Below, one piece after another: positions 35,216 to 47,465 of a stretch of 64,000 bases of DNA. Each line of letters opens with the position of its first letter. The stretch's first letter is position 1. The position numbers and the translations under genes were made by a program. Origin of the DNA: Pterois miles (taxonomy: Eukaryota > Chordata > Actinopteri > Perciformes > Scorpaenidae); NCBI GenBank assembly GCA_947000775.1, contig CAMQGK010000299.1:14136001-14200000 (forward strand). Direction: 5' to 3'. The notes beneath the pieces were generated by a model. That model was not told the origin of the DNA. It was given only the letters and a program-made list of their open reading frames with translations, and ran no database searches.

Positions 35216-37911
35216 TTGTTGATGGAAATATTACTACCCAAAACAGTTCATCCTGTATGGTTCAAAGACTCCTGCATATGATGTAATTTTCTTAATAATA
35301 TGCTGTTCGGAATGATTTTCAACATAGCAAATGCTGAAACACAAGGGCCCAGTATGTTTTCTATGGTGATCAAATAGAGGTTATGTCTGACAGTATTTGT
35401 TTGGCCTCCGGCAACAATCTGGGTTTCTCATGTGGCCACCCCAGGAAAAATAATCGCCCACTGCTGTCTTACAGACACCTATCGTCCACAGAGGTCACGT
35501 TAACCACATATTTGGCAGATTTTTTTGAACAATAATGGAAAAATCTGAAGGCCGTCCATTTTGACGGACTGGACTATTCAGGTCACAGAGCAGTGCCGAT
35601 GCAGTTGCACCGCTGGTCATCTCAGGAGGCCCGACGGGCCTGAGATTACTCCCAGACGGGCCTAAACATCAGGGAATTATGTATTTTTAAGATGTTTTCT
35701 TTAACTAAAATGTGTTATACAAATAGCAAACTCCTTTCCCTTACAACCCTCGCTGCCAAACCTAACAACTTTTCTGGTGGAAACCCTGGAGATATTCAGT
35801 GAATCTGACAAAAAGTGAATTATATAAGAATCTCAGACTTAGCCTTTAAGTGAGAAATAAAGAAGAAAGAAATGACAATTAAAATGACAGGTAATAATAG
35901 ATTATGAGGTTATTTTTAAAAGCCTGTCCGTCAAAATCACGGACAACAAGAAAGTCACAACCACTGAGATTTTGTCACTGCTATAGCATCATAAACATGC
36001 ATGATGCAGTCACGAAATATTTAATTATCCAGTAAGTGTGTTATTATGAGTTTAGTTATATGCTGTATTTTGACAACCCAGGTTGGGAACCACAGTTATT
36101 GTGACATCCCTAATTAAGAGACAGACTAACACATTGTTGGTTTTGGTATGTAAAAAGTATGACATTCCCATGTTTATGACTTGTGAGTATTAACACAGTA
36201 ATATTGGTCACAAAAATCCTGTGCATTGACAATTTAACACTTTCTTAATTAAATTAGGCTTTAATTACTTTGAACAACAGACTTTATCAGACATGAGGCG
36301 TCCAAATTTGTTTGGTTTTCTTCTGTATTATTAAGCACTGAAACGGAAAATTGAGGGGGAAAAAAAATGTGATCCCCAACTCCCCGTCGCAATTATGACT
36401 TGGATGTTGACATGAACGCTATTTAAAAAACATAAACTGGTAATTGCAGTAACTCTGATATGACATGAATGTGATGCAACACTGTGCAACACTGGGGGGG
36501 AAAGGGCTGTTTTATTTTCTCTTCTCTTTTAAATTGCCTACTTAAACTTTAATTCTGTTCAGTTCAACGTCTACTGGACATTCACAGTCAAACATTCAAG
36601 GGCATGGAAAATAAAAAAAAACTAGGAACATGAAACAAAAAGACTTTCACATACCATCCATACATCTAAGTCGGGGCAGCAACCGAGCGCCAGCTTTTTT
36701 GGCACTGATTAGTCCCACATTCTTGTCAAAGTAGACGTGTTGTTTTTATTGTCATGCTCCAGCAGAAGACAGGGAAGCGAAGGGAGAGGCAGTTAAAACG
36801 ACCATGACCAGAACCATACGCCGTAGCTGTGACTTTCATTGCCTCGCATATCATTTCAAAACTGTCCAAAAAGCCCTTCTCTCTGGACACTTGAACCAAC
36901 TGAGCGGGCTTTCATCTCCCGCTCTGCCTAACAACGCTCGCTGGTTTGGTCCAATGAAATCTGGATTTCATTCCCCTCTCTGTCTCTCACAGTGAATAAT
37001 GCCTTTGTAGTCACTCCCTTCCCACCACACACACCCTTCATGTCCAATATTTAATATGTACCAAGTGACAAGCCAAGGAAGTAACCAAGAATGTAACACA
37101 CTAGTTATTGGCCCCGTGAAGCAATATACAGGTCAAAGGATCGGACACATTCCCGAGCTGCAGCCCAAAATACGAGAAGTAATCATGTCTTTAACAGAGC
37201 ACAGTAATGTGAAGAATGTCATTGTCAAATTCACAAGACCATAACAAGAAACTCTGTTTCAACCATTACCCCACAGGGACCCTGTTAGTGCCAAAGTGCA
37301 TTTTTACCAGCATAAAGTGAGAAAGGCGAACCTCCTGACACACAAATAGAGTGTGAAACACAAATGTGAAACACATCACCTCACCGCTGAAGCCTCTGTG
37401 CGGGCTTACGGCTGAGCAGCGTTAATGGTGGCATGTTCTCATCTCACACGTCTGTTTCACGTGATCAAACAAGCCCTTAATTCTTCTGTGTCCAAAAGAG
37501 GGAACAAAGACGGCCTGATAACTCATAACATTTGGAGGTTATAGGTACAAAGTGCAAAACACAAGATAAAAACCTGCCATCACTCTCAAATCAACTGACA
37601 GATCATTAAATACAAAGGCTAACATGTTACCAATGTTTGTTTACACCAAAAACGATAATTATTAACAAAAGATTAAAAAAGGCCTATATTATCAGTTCTG
37701 ATTGGCCGACAAACCTCTCATTTCTTAGAAATTACTGTCATTTTGGTAGTAATTTAAAAAAAAAAAAAAAAAAACGTTAAATTTGCACACTTTATTCCCA
37801 CTCACTCAATTATTTACACAGCTAAGTACATGGGATTTAGTGGTTTGTGTTTTACCGTGGTATCGAATTAGGTATTGAGAACCGCGGAATCTCACTGGTG
37901 CTGGTATCGAC
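35216..37911. other. Non-coding stretch, nothing identified
   Basis: A poly(A) run lies at about 37756-37774. No exon, RNA or assigned repeat, although 35590-35780 has repeat-like text (GGCCCGACGGGCCTGAGATT). Confidence 0.45.
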
Positions 37912-38592
37912 TAGGGCTGTAAAAGTAAACAAAAAGCAAAAAAAGCAAATTCGTTTTCACAGCACTAATTTCTGTCACACATTAACGCAATCAATCTTTT
38001 AAAGGTTTGTTTTGAAGCTAAATTCTGTCATCATTGGAAACTAGAAAACCGTGTCGTACTAGCTTGTCACGAAGGAGGCTAAATAACGCTCCAAACTTGC
38101 ACTACACTTTGGCGAGGAAAAACTGGTATGGCCATTTTCAAAGGGGTCTCTTGACCTCTGACCTCATGATATGTGAATGTAAATGGGTTCTGTGGCTACC
38201 CACCAGTCTCCCCTTTACAGACATGCCCACTTTATGATAATCACATGCAGTTTGGATCAAGTCATAGTCAAGTCAGCACACTGACACACTGACAGCTGTT
38301 GTTACCTTTTGGGCTGCAGTTTGCCATGTTATGATTTGAGCATAGTTTTTATGATAAATACAGTACCTGTGAGGGTTTCTGGACAATATTTGTTATCGTT
38401 TTGTGTTGTTAATTGATTCCCTATAATAAATATATACATACATTTAGATAAAGCAGCATATTTGACCACTCCCATGTTGATAAGAGTATTAAATACTTGA
38501 CAAATCTCCGTTTATGGTACATTTTGAACAGATAAGAAATGTGATTACTTTGCAAATAATTGCAAATCATTTCTGGGATTGTGACAGCCCTA
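37912..38592 (-). mobile_element. Family A hAT-like MITE, copy A7
   Basis: TAGGGCTGTAAAAGTAAAC (3' terminus on the minus strand) to TTGTGACAGCCCTA (5' terminus). The full minus-strand family A order lies between, including CACTTTGGCGAGGAAAAACT, GACCTCTGACCTCATGATAT and GGTTTCTGGACAATATTTGT. Flanking 8-mers GTATCGAC and CACTACAT do not match. Confidence 0.8.
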
Positions 38593-40549
38593 CACTACAT
38601 CATATATGAAAAATAAAGGTTCCAATAATTAAGGAAAAATGGCTGAATGAGCGCTTTTACATTTTCTTTTTTTTTTTTATCACCAGCACAATTTCTGATT
38701 ATACATGTAAATTCAACTCATAGTTCATAAAAAAAAATCTGTAAAAGATTATCTTGGTTGAAAAAAAGATGGGTCTTATTTTGGTAAGTTTGGCCAACAT
38801 TTCTATCAGTCAACGGTACTCAAGTAGTAAATGCTTAGATCTAGAAGCATGGTGGCAGTCCGGCGGCGCAAGAAACACACAACAAATCAGAGAGGTTGTA
38901 AACAAGCTGACAGTGTATCCAGATATCTAAAAACACTTTATTTGGAGCTACACTGAAAAATGGCAGTAAACAGAAAATGAGAGCACCCAAATAATCCTTC
39001 ACAGCACAGGCGTACTGTGAGCGTACAAAACGGACAGTTTGGGTGATAATTTAACAATCACAAGTGTTTTTCTCCCAAAGAAGTTTGTTGTCTTGTTAAC
39101 AAGCTGTCTGACTGACTGGCCTGTCTGACTTCTTTTTAGCTGTGTATTGCCACATGTCAGCAATTAACTTGTTGAGCACAATGTTATCAATATTATGACC
39201 CAAACTATAAAAGTAAGACCCAAGTTCTCATAAAGCTGTGTGGAGTTTATAATGTTGAACTGCACATTATGACTCAACTTGAGAAATCAGCCCGCACAGA
39301 CGGAGGCAGGAAGGGTAAAAGACCTGACGATGAAGAGCTATATATCTTTTTTTTGTTGCATATAACTCGCCAGCAAATATTCAAGCTTAATTAAAAGGAA
39401 TACTGTGTTCAGGTTTGTGTGGGTGTAACGCATGAGAACCAGACAGACTGAGAAAGACAGCAAAGGAGACAGAGAGATTAGAAATTTTCCAGGAAACGTA
39501 ATCATCGGTAACTCGCTCACATCCGTAAACACATCTGTGGACATCACTTTCCTTCCTTCATGAGAGAAAATACCACATTTGACGGCGATGCAGAATATGG
39601 TCAGGGGCGGGAGTGGTTTGGAGGAAATGGCCTACGATAGCTTGTCCTCATTGACTTCTTTTGTGACTCAGTCCCCTGCTGAATGAGAGCACATTTTTAG
39701 GAGTAGACACATCATTAGCCTAACGTGGGGATGGCTACGCGCCACCGCATAGGAGGACGAGAATACGTCAAGGCATGATGGACCACACATGTTGCTCCTG
39801 ACCCGCGGTGCACAGCGTGTAGAGCAGCAGCAACCCCTTTTGTCTTCACGTTTTCACTTCCCTCCTCATCTCCAAATGCCCTTCCCCAATGCCCTTTACA
39901 GCAGACAAAAACTAATGGGATTCAGAGGACAACTGCAGCAGCCGTGATAGACAGAGATTTATAAAGCGGGATGAGCTGGGAGAGTGATGGAGTTGTCTAC
40001 TGCAGATCCAGTCCCCACATCTGTCCGGTTCTACTTGGCAGCACTTCTAAGCAATTCAGCTGGGAGAGAGATATGCAGGTGTTTTATTTTTATTTTTTTT
40101 CCACAAACAGATGCATCAAGCTAAGCCGAGCCAAGCAGCAGACGGACGGCAGTGTCAGATGCATGAAAAGAAAAATGTTTTGTTCAGGCCCAAGCTGTGC
40201 ATTTGGGAGAGACGCGCTTTCAGCAAAGTGTTTAAACAGAGTGGCTGTTTTGCATTTTTTGGCAAAACAACCCATCCTCTTTGTTTCGCCTTCCCGGTGG
40301 AGCTGAGTCACCTGAAGCCCTTGGGAACAAACTTTTCAGATTTATTATATTTTGCAGGATTGAAATACACAAATCTGAAAATCCACTTCAACATGCATGT
40401 TTTTGTTCAACAAGTCCTCCAAACTAAATGACAAAACAGGTTGTCAAACACCATATTTAATAATCCATGTGATTGTTTTCTGATCTGGTGCCCCTATCAT
40501 CAGGACAGCACCAACATACAGTATATGACCGTTGATAAATTTATTCATA
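38593..40549. other. Non-coding stretch, nothing identified
   Basis: Overlapping frames at 39971-40431 (up to 111 codons on the plus strand) have no supporting domain or splice context. Confidence 0.45.
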
Positions 40550-40816
40550 TTAGAGCTGTCCTTGACCAAAATAATTCATAATTGACTAACCATCATATGA
40601 TGTTGTCAACTAATATATTAGCTGATTTAATCGACAGATCTGTGAAATGGAGCTTCTCCACAAGGAAAAACACAAAAGTACCACTTTAGATCTTGTGTTT
40701 ACCAGAGATGTGCTCATGAGTTTCTTAGAAATACGTCATTCAGCATGAAAAAAGTATAAACGACTAATCGACTAAAGAAATCTTAGTTGACTAATAGACA
40801 AAGAGGGGGTAGCCCG
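40550..40816. mobile_element. Small TIR element with AGAGCTGTC / GGGTAGCCC ends
   Basis: TAGAGCTGTCCTTGACC opens it and CTTAGTTGACTAATAGACAA lies near its right end. TTGACTAACCATCA near the left end and TTAGTTGACTAATAG near the right end are a loose inverted pair. A relative lies at 8603-8755 in opposite orientation. Confidence 0.5.
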
Positions 40817-40934
40817 AATTTATATTATACTCATATCTAGACATATAATTATTTAACTAAGGTTAGAGAGAGATCATGATCATGGTTAAAAGGTACTAAA
40901 TACAGGAATGGGTGCATTTCTATTTCCTCTCAAC

Positions 40935-41452
40935 TAGGAATGTTGATAATTAACAGTTTAACCGCTAACTGTCATTAATCACTTTAATCGATTAACGCTA
41001 TTGGTTAAATGGTTAAAAGAAATATTAAAAAATACTGGTCCACCTTAAGAGAGAGCCGGCGCAGATGAGGAGTTGTAGCTTGTAGCCTCATAGCATTTAT
41101 TCACCAACAAACACACTGTACACACTCTGCTACAGCTACGTTCATAGCTATAACGCCGCCAACAAACCCAAACTCACCGCTGCCACACACACACGGTCTG
41201 TCGGAAACTCGATGAAGTTACGCTACAGTGGCATGAAGCCACCAGCAATGCTAGCAGCTGCTAACATAGCACAGACACACAAACTGTTTGTCAGACAATC
41301 GCCATCATTAATCCGGACAGACACACAGCTAACAGCCTGCTAAACAAAACTAAATGTGCGGTGGAGACTTTTACTGGTAAAGTGGCTGCATGTCCACGAC
41401 ACTACACACAGCACAGTGATTTTGATAAAATTTTGATTAACTGTGCAGCCTT
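40935..41452 (-). mobile_element. Family C copy (C3) joined to another TIR end
   Basis: TAGGAATGTTGATAATTAAC begins a minus-strand family C body (GCAGATGAGGAGTTGTAGCT, GGAAACTCGATGAAGTTACG, CTAGCAGCTGCTAACATAGC) as far as GTCCACGACACTACACACAG. It then passes into GATTAACTGTGCAGCCTTA, the terminus of a different GGCTGCA-type element. Confidence 0.65.
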
Positions 41453-42076
41453 AGCTAGCAGTAAATATGGAAGAGTGGGGATTATTTTTTAAAAGTGGAT
41501 TTCTTATTTACGAATCATGCTCTTCATTTAAATGAACAACAACAGAACATATTTGTATTGAAAACCCGTTGCTTTGTGTCTACAATGGCTGGCTATCATA
41601 GAGAGCGGGTCACACTGTTCTTCCCAGCACTTCACACCCTCACTGAGCGTGCTCCTTGCAGCTCTGTATCTCCACAACACAGACTAGCTTTGTTCTTTAA
41701 TAATGCTTCCTGCCGAGTAAATCTGGAGGCCACGACCCAGCGAGATGCTCTCCTCGTCCTCTGTTCTCCAGCTGGGTTACAGTGGGAAGTCATGTCTCTG
41801 CCTCGTACGCGGACCTGCCTCTACCGCTGGAGAGGAAGCAGGAAATGTTTGCCATAGCAGGGCTGCTTTGTACCCAATGGGAGATAATGGGCGGCGTGCA
41901 GAGAGGCAGGGATGTTCCCCGGGCCATGTTCCACATCGGCACCATCCACACTGTCTGGACAGGAAGCAGCATTTTGCAGCTATCCCCCTCATCACCGCGT
42001 CCCGGTCTTTATAATTGTACAAATACAGCCACATGAAGCAGTCCTTTCTATTTTAAAACTATAGTAAAAATGGATC
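41453..42076. other. Non-coding stretch, nothing identified
   Basis: Frames of up to 120 codons on the plus strand overlap equally long minus-strand frames. No protein recognised. Confidence 0.45.
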
Positions 42077-42084
42077 ATTTAGAG

Positions 42085-43262
42085 CAGTGATTCTCAAAGT
42101 GGGGTCAGGGGACCACCAGGGGTCCATGTCACTCTGTCAGGGGGTCTGCGACATAATTTGCTATAAATTATCAAATTGTGCTGTATCATTAACAAGTACA
42201 TGTCTACAGATGGAGACCATTTTGCACCAATAAAACAAGCATATAGTGTCCATTAGCCCACATTAGCCAATAGAAACTTCACTCAGGGCGCAACAAACTG
42301 TTTCTGCTGCTGCTTAGCTTAGCTTGTTAGCTAGCTAGCTAGCTGGCAAGCATGGACAAATATTTGAGGCTGTCCACATTGTCAAGTGATGCCATGAAAC
42401 CAGCCAAGATAAAGACACATCTGATTACAAAGCACCTGGAAAATCCCACCGCTGCCATTAAGGTAACTGAGCATTCTGGGGTTCACGTAACTGCAGACAG
42501 GAGACCTTAGTTAGTCCTCCAGCAACTGCTCTGAGCTCCCAAACCAGAAGTTCCCAACCATTTCCTGCCCTACGGCAACCCAGAGGGACACACAAAATAA
42601 CATCTTGACAGTGCATATCGTCATGTTTTTATATCATGATCTATCACGGGGTATCATACCCCGACTGATTACACTGGACATTTTACAAGAAAAGATGACG
42701 GTCTATGTGTAGAGCGCTTATTTTGATCTTAAAACGTTGGATGGCTGTGTGTCTGGCCTCTTTGTTCAAGATTCTGCTACGAAGCACATTGGCTGTGATC
42801 GTGCCATCCTCCTCACGGCGATTACCTCATTAACTTATAGCATTGTGTTTGAATCTGACATATTGCCAAATAGGTGCTTTTGCTTTTTGCTTTGACTACA
42901 AATCCTCAGTCATCGTCTTGTCTGTCAACTTTCTCTCGTCTCTCCTGCTACTCTGTGCTGAGACCGACTTACTGATATGCAGAAAATAAATAAATGGGTT
43001 TAATTGCTATAGTGCAAAAAAAGAAAAACAACGGTGGGAGTGGTGAGCAACTAGAGCAATCGATGTATACCCAAACAATGGTCAAACAGGTCTGAGGTAT
43101 TTAGGTTGAAAAGTTTCAGAATACAAATAGCTCCGATGGCATCTAAGAGAAATGGTAGTACACATTATGCTTCTTATGATCAGTGTTACGATTATGAGAG
43201 CGTGTGTGGAAAATTTTACACTTTAAGGGTGTACCTGGCCTCAAAATGTTTGAAAACCCCTA
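42085..43262 (+). mobile_element. Non-autonomous hAT element with 8-bp target duplication
   Basis: Left end CAGTGATTCTCAAAGTGGGG and right end ATGTTTGAAAACCCCTA are inverted over about 15 bp. ATTTAGAG (42077-42084) and ATTCAGAG (43263-43270) flank it, an 8-bp duplication with one change. The terminus is of the CAGTGGTTCTCAAA hAT type common in vertebrates. It encloses a short coding remnant at 42352-42468. Confidence 0.8.
42352..42468 (+). pseudogene. Remnant of a BED-finger hAT transposase N-terminus
   Basis: ATG opens MDKYLRLSTLSSDAMKPAKI and continues KTHLITKHLENPTAAIK. MKP(A/S)K(I/L) followed by H-x4-H is the second half of the BED finger of ZBED-type hAT transposases. The Cys-x2-Cys half that should lie between MDKYLR and the AMKPAK motif is deleted, and nothing recognisable follows. 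Confidence 0.75.
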
Positions 43263-43270
43263 ATTCAGAG

Positions 43271-44994
43271 CTCTGACAAAGGAAATATTTATGAGAGAAA
43301 CTAGTGTGTGATGTGAAGAAGAACTGAATAACATTATGCTCATCGGCAGGAAGTGGACAAGACCATAATGAACCAATAAAAGAGGTCAGGGAGTCGCTGT
43401 CTCACCCGTGTCACCGACAGAAACACAGACGTGTAAGGAATCATAAATCCAGTTTATATTCTGCCGATTACACCTTGCCCTGACCCGTCCTTGCAGAGAG
43501 CGCCGCTACAGAATTGTCATACCAACGAGTGTAATCCACGCACTGATCTCATCAGTGTTACAACAACAATAAACTACTCCAATGAAGACAACAGCTGCAT
43601 CCCAGACAGCTTGTGCATGTGTTGCGTTTGCAGGCAGGCTGACAATGCTCTGGTCGTCCTCCAAGGAGAGACTGCATTATGTGAACCTCCATTAGTGTAA
43701 ACAAACACAGGTGATATCAATTCACATTTCCATCCGACCACTAGATCTGGATCACTTGAAAGATATATAATACGAATAAAAACATCTCACTGTCTGGTCT
43801 TGGTTTGCCGTACACATGATTATCTCTCTAAATCTTTACAGGGTGATTTCTTTTTTGTCATTCGGGGTAATTAGATTTTCAAACTGAAGACAGTTTAATT
43901 CTTGAATGTCTTTCTTAAATTTACTGTCAGCAACATGCAGGTCTTGTCTAAACAAGGCTGTTGGGTAATTGCTCATTTACTGCTCCTCTACTGCTCGGTG
44001 TCTTTCATGACCTAGAAGTTAGAGATAGAACAGATTAATAGCGCATCCTTTTATCTCAAACGGCAGTAAAGATTCAGCCCGGAGGCTCTTAACGGCATAA
44101 CTACCGCAGCTTTTAAATCAGTGATGTTGTGAAAACCATCCTATCATATAAACAGGCTCTCTAGCACCAAGCTGTTTTGGTTTTGGCTTGGTTTGGGCCT
44201 TTTGCTCTGCCAGAGTCACTGATTTCTCTTGATAATCTCAAAATGCGTTTAAAGTTTACTGGAAGTAAAGTGGGAGTGGAAGTGGGAGAAATGTTGCAAA
44301 TGTGGAAGTTAAGGCCCGTAGTCCCATAGAAAACATCTCTAGTCATCTTACTCTTGGGGGTGTTACTGTGTCCTCCCATCCCTCCATATTAGAAGGCAGG
44401 GGTATGATCACATTATCCTGTTTGAGCTAGAATAGGTGTTGTTCCCACATGTTTTACTAGATTTTTAATACAAATTAGAGGAGGATTAGTGTACTGTTAC
44501 CATGGAAAACAATTCCCTGAAGTTACGCCCATTATTCACGCAAGGCATCATGGGAGCTAGGAATAAGGTGCATACAAGAAGACAAAGCGAGCAGAGATCC
44601 TATTTTACAGGGGAAAAAAAGGTAGTTGAAGGGACTCTATTTTAATTAGCACACAGAGTCCCTGAGCTGTAATAAAAACTCCCAGAAAGGTGGAAAATGA
44701 TATTGTGCCAGTTACAGAGATGAGTGCTTTTCCAGTCTTTGGCTTGGACAAAAATAGGTTGTGTGCTGGGGAGCCAGTTAATGTTTACCTGGCTCACCGC
44801 CACTGCTTTACTATTGTATGTTGTCTAGACGTAGACATTTCAACACAGATGTTTACAGCTTTTGACCTGAGCCTGCTCCTTGTAAGGGTTAACCACTAGA
44901 GTATAATGGACACCTTCATCTTAAAGTTTTAGAGGTGGTTTTCATGCTTAGACCTCGTTTTTGAGCTCAGTTTTTGTTGATAACATGCTGGAAC
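43271..44994. other. Non-coding stretch, nothing identified
   Basis: No repeat family or exon recognised. Confidence 0.45.
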
Positions 44995-45837
44995 TAGCGC
45001 TGTCCATCGATTAAAATATCTAATTGCGATTAGTAACAAATTAATCACATCACAATTAATCAAAATGTACCTTACAGGGAGATTTGTCAACTATTTAATA
45101 CTCGCATTTCCAAAAATAAATATACTGTATACACGTATTTGGATAATGCAAGCTCATTTGTCCACTCCCATGTTGATAAGATTATTAAATACATGCGATA
45201 AGACAAAAAAATGTGCAATTAATTTACGATTAATCATTATCGCATGATTTTCCATGAATAATCACAATTAAATGTTTTAAGCGATTGATAGCCCTAATAT
45301 ATTTATTATTGGAAACCAATTAATAACACAAAACAATGACAAACATTGTCCAGGAACCCTCACAGGTACTGCATTTAGCATAAAAAATATGCTCAAATCA
45401 TAACATGGCAAACAGCAGCCCAACAGGCAACAACAGCTGTCAGTGTGTCAGTGTGCTGACTTGACTATGACTTGCCCCAAACTGCATGTGATTATATTAA
45501 AGTGGGCATGTCTGTAAAGAGGAGACTCATGGGTACCCACAGAACCCATTTTCATTTACATATTTGGAGGTCAGAGGTCAAGGGATCCCTTTGACAATGG
45601 CCATGCCAGTTTTTCCTCGCTAAAATTTAGTGCAAATTTGGAGCAACAAGCTAGAGCAACATGGTTGGTACCATGGCTTCATTAAGTTTCCTAGTTTCAT
45701 ATGGTATCATTATCTTCCCTCTAGCTTTAAAACCGAGCACGCTACAACCTCTGAAAGACTGCGTTAATGTGTTAAAGAAATTAGTGGCGGTAAAACAAAT
45801 TTAACACATTATTATCACGTTAACTCTGACAGCCCTA
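44995..45837 (+). mobile_element. Family A copy A8 with 8-bp duplication and an internal foldback
   Basis: Starts TAGCGCTGTCCATCGATTAA and ends TTAACTCTGACAGCCCTA. The flanks GCTGGAAC (44987-44994) and GTTGGAAC (45838-45845) differ at one base. The first 300 bp are unusual: after the normal 5' end, the sequence turns and repeats that end in reverse, closing with GCGATTGATAGCCCTA at 45296. The normal family A body then continues from ATTATTGGAAACCAATTAAT. Confidence 0.85.
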
Positions 45838-46948
45838 GTTGGAACATTAGAGAGGGCAGTGTTGGTGCATCCTGATGCCAACACTGACGTTCCTCAAAAT
45901 GTGAGGCAGATGTGTTGATCGTGCCTCGCCACGCCATGCCATGGAGAGACGTCCACCGTGATGTATTGCCCAAGTGTCACATTGAAATTCTTCTGCCAGC
46001 GTTCTCCTGACACCGACTGAGGAGGAACGTGATGAATGCCCCTTCATGTCACAGACGTAAGCGCTCCCATAGATTACTGCAACACATCGGACACCGCCTG
46101 ACACAAATGTGTTTCGATGACGGCTCATCTTTCTTCCCACTCATGTCTCTCTCTTTTTTTTTTTTCTCCCCTCAATATGCCAAGGACCTTTGGACAAACA
46201 GGTTAAAAATATCATCCAATCATAGTCTTGTTTGGAGAGAGACAAGATTGAGCGGGTGAGGCAGGAGACGGGGATGAATTCTTCAGCGGTAAGATTTGCA
46301 ATTTTGAGCTCACCGAAGGACAGCCAGAGAGTAAAGATCTACCAGGGTACATAAAACACGCCCACCTCGTATTAACAAAGATGTCCCTGCGGCATCAAAC
46401 GCACCGGCCCAGGCCTCCCTGTCGTCGTCTCAACAGGATTAGGCAGCTCTTCCTCGCCACTTCAAAAACAGAAGATGCATATACAGGACGTCTGATGGCA
46501 GCCATCCATGTCTTGACTTGTCAGCACAAAATCGCTGAGGAACATTTGTTCACACTCATCAGTTGAAAATATATAGATACACCCCTTCTGATCACTTGGA
46601 GGGGATCTGTGAGAGTGGTATGATGAGCATGCACTGTCTTGGCTACTCAAGTATGTCACAACCCTTCTTCACTCAAATCAAACCCCCCCCCCCCCCCCCC
46701 CCGCTACAAACCCCTTCCTACTACTTGACCTGAGGCTGCATCTACCTCTGTGCAGCTGGGAGCCATTTAACCGACATTAGACTTGTGATAGAGTAACAAG
46801 GGCACCACAGGATGGTGACATCGGTTGACCTCAGATCGCTCTGACCCACTAAGACCTGACCACAACTTTTTAACAATAAGCAACTCAGACACAGCGTCAG
46901 GGTCGTGAAGTACCTTCAGTATCAGTAACGTTTTAGCAGGTACGGTAT
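45838..46948. other. Non-coding stretch with a poly(C) run
   Basis: Twenty C's lie at 46683-46702. A T run lies at about 46154-46165. No coding or RNA feature. Confidence 0.5.
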
Positions 46949-47234
46949 GGTAGAGGTCAACCAATATGGGTTTTTTTATGGCTGATGATGATTTTTTTAC
47001 AGAATCGGGACAGCAGATGGGCGATCTCTTTGGCTGGTTTTCTTTTTTCCTCTGTCTGATTAAATATGACAGCTTAATAACAACAAATGAATCAGAAAAT
47101 GTCTTAACTTAAGTAAACATTTATTGAACAATATTTATGGTCTGTCTCTCTAATCTGCATTTTATGTCTGCACAGTTTCTCCCAGTTGTTTTTCTCTAGC
47201 ACTCTTGCAAAGGTTAGCCCACTGGGCTTCATGT
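46949..47234. repeat. Partial TIR element, TAGAGGTCAACCAATATGGG end
   Basis: The left end resembles the common fish TAGAGGTCGACCGATA terminus. The body is AT-rich and runs directly into a family A fragment; no right terminus. Confidence 0.4.
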
Positions 47235-47465
47235 ACTGAGGTCTATGTGAAACTAGAAAATCTAAGGAATCTAATGGTACTAACCATGTCATACTAGCTC
47301 GTCAGGAAGATCGCTAAATAACGTTACGTAGTTATGCTAAATTTTGGCAAGTAAAAACTGTCATGGCCACTTTCAAAGGGGTCACTTGACTTCTAACTTC
47401 AAGGTATGTGAATGGAAATGTGTTAAATGAGTACCCACGATTTTATGATAATCACATGCAGTCAG
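47235..47465 (-). mobile_element. Family A fragment, copy A9
   Basis: Minus-strand family A pieces: GTGAAACTAGAAAATCTAAG, ATGGTACTAACCATGTCATA, GGCAAGTAAAAACTGTCATG, CCACTTTCAAAGGGGTCACT and GATAATCACATGCAGT. Both termini are absent. Confidence 0.65.

Noticed and set aside
41495..42036. Cluster of overlapping frames on both strands, up to 120 codons
   Set aside because: Moderate GC allows long chance frames. No domain, and no splice pattern that joins them.
42326..42344. GCTA tandem (GTTAGCTAGCTAGCTAGCT)
   Set aside because: Too short to be notable and located inside the hAT element.
46683..46702. Run of 20 C's
   Set aside because: Could be a simple homopolymer or an assembly-sensitive tract. 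No associated feature.
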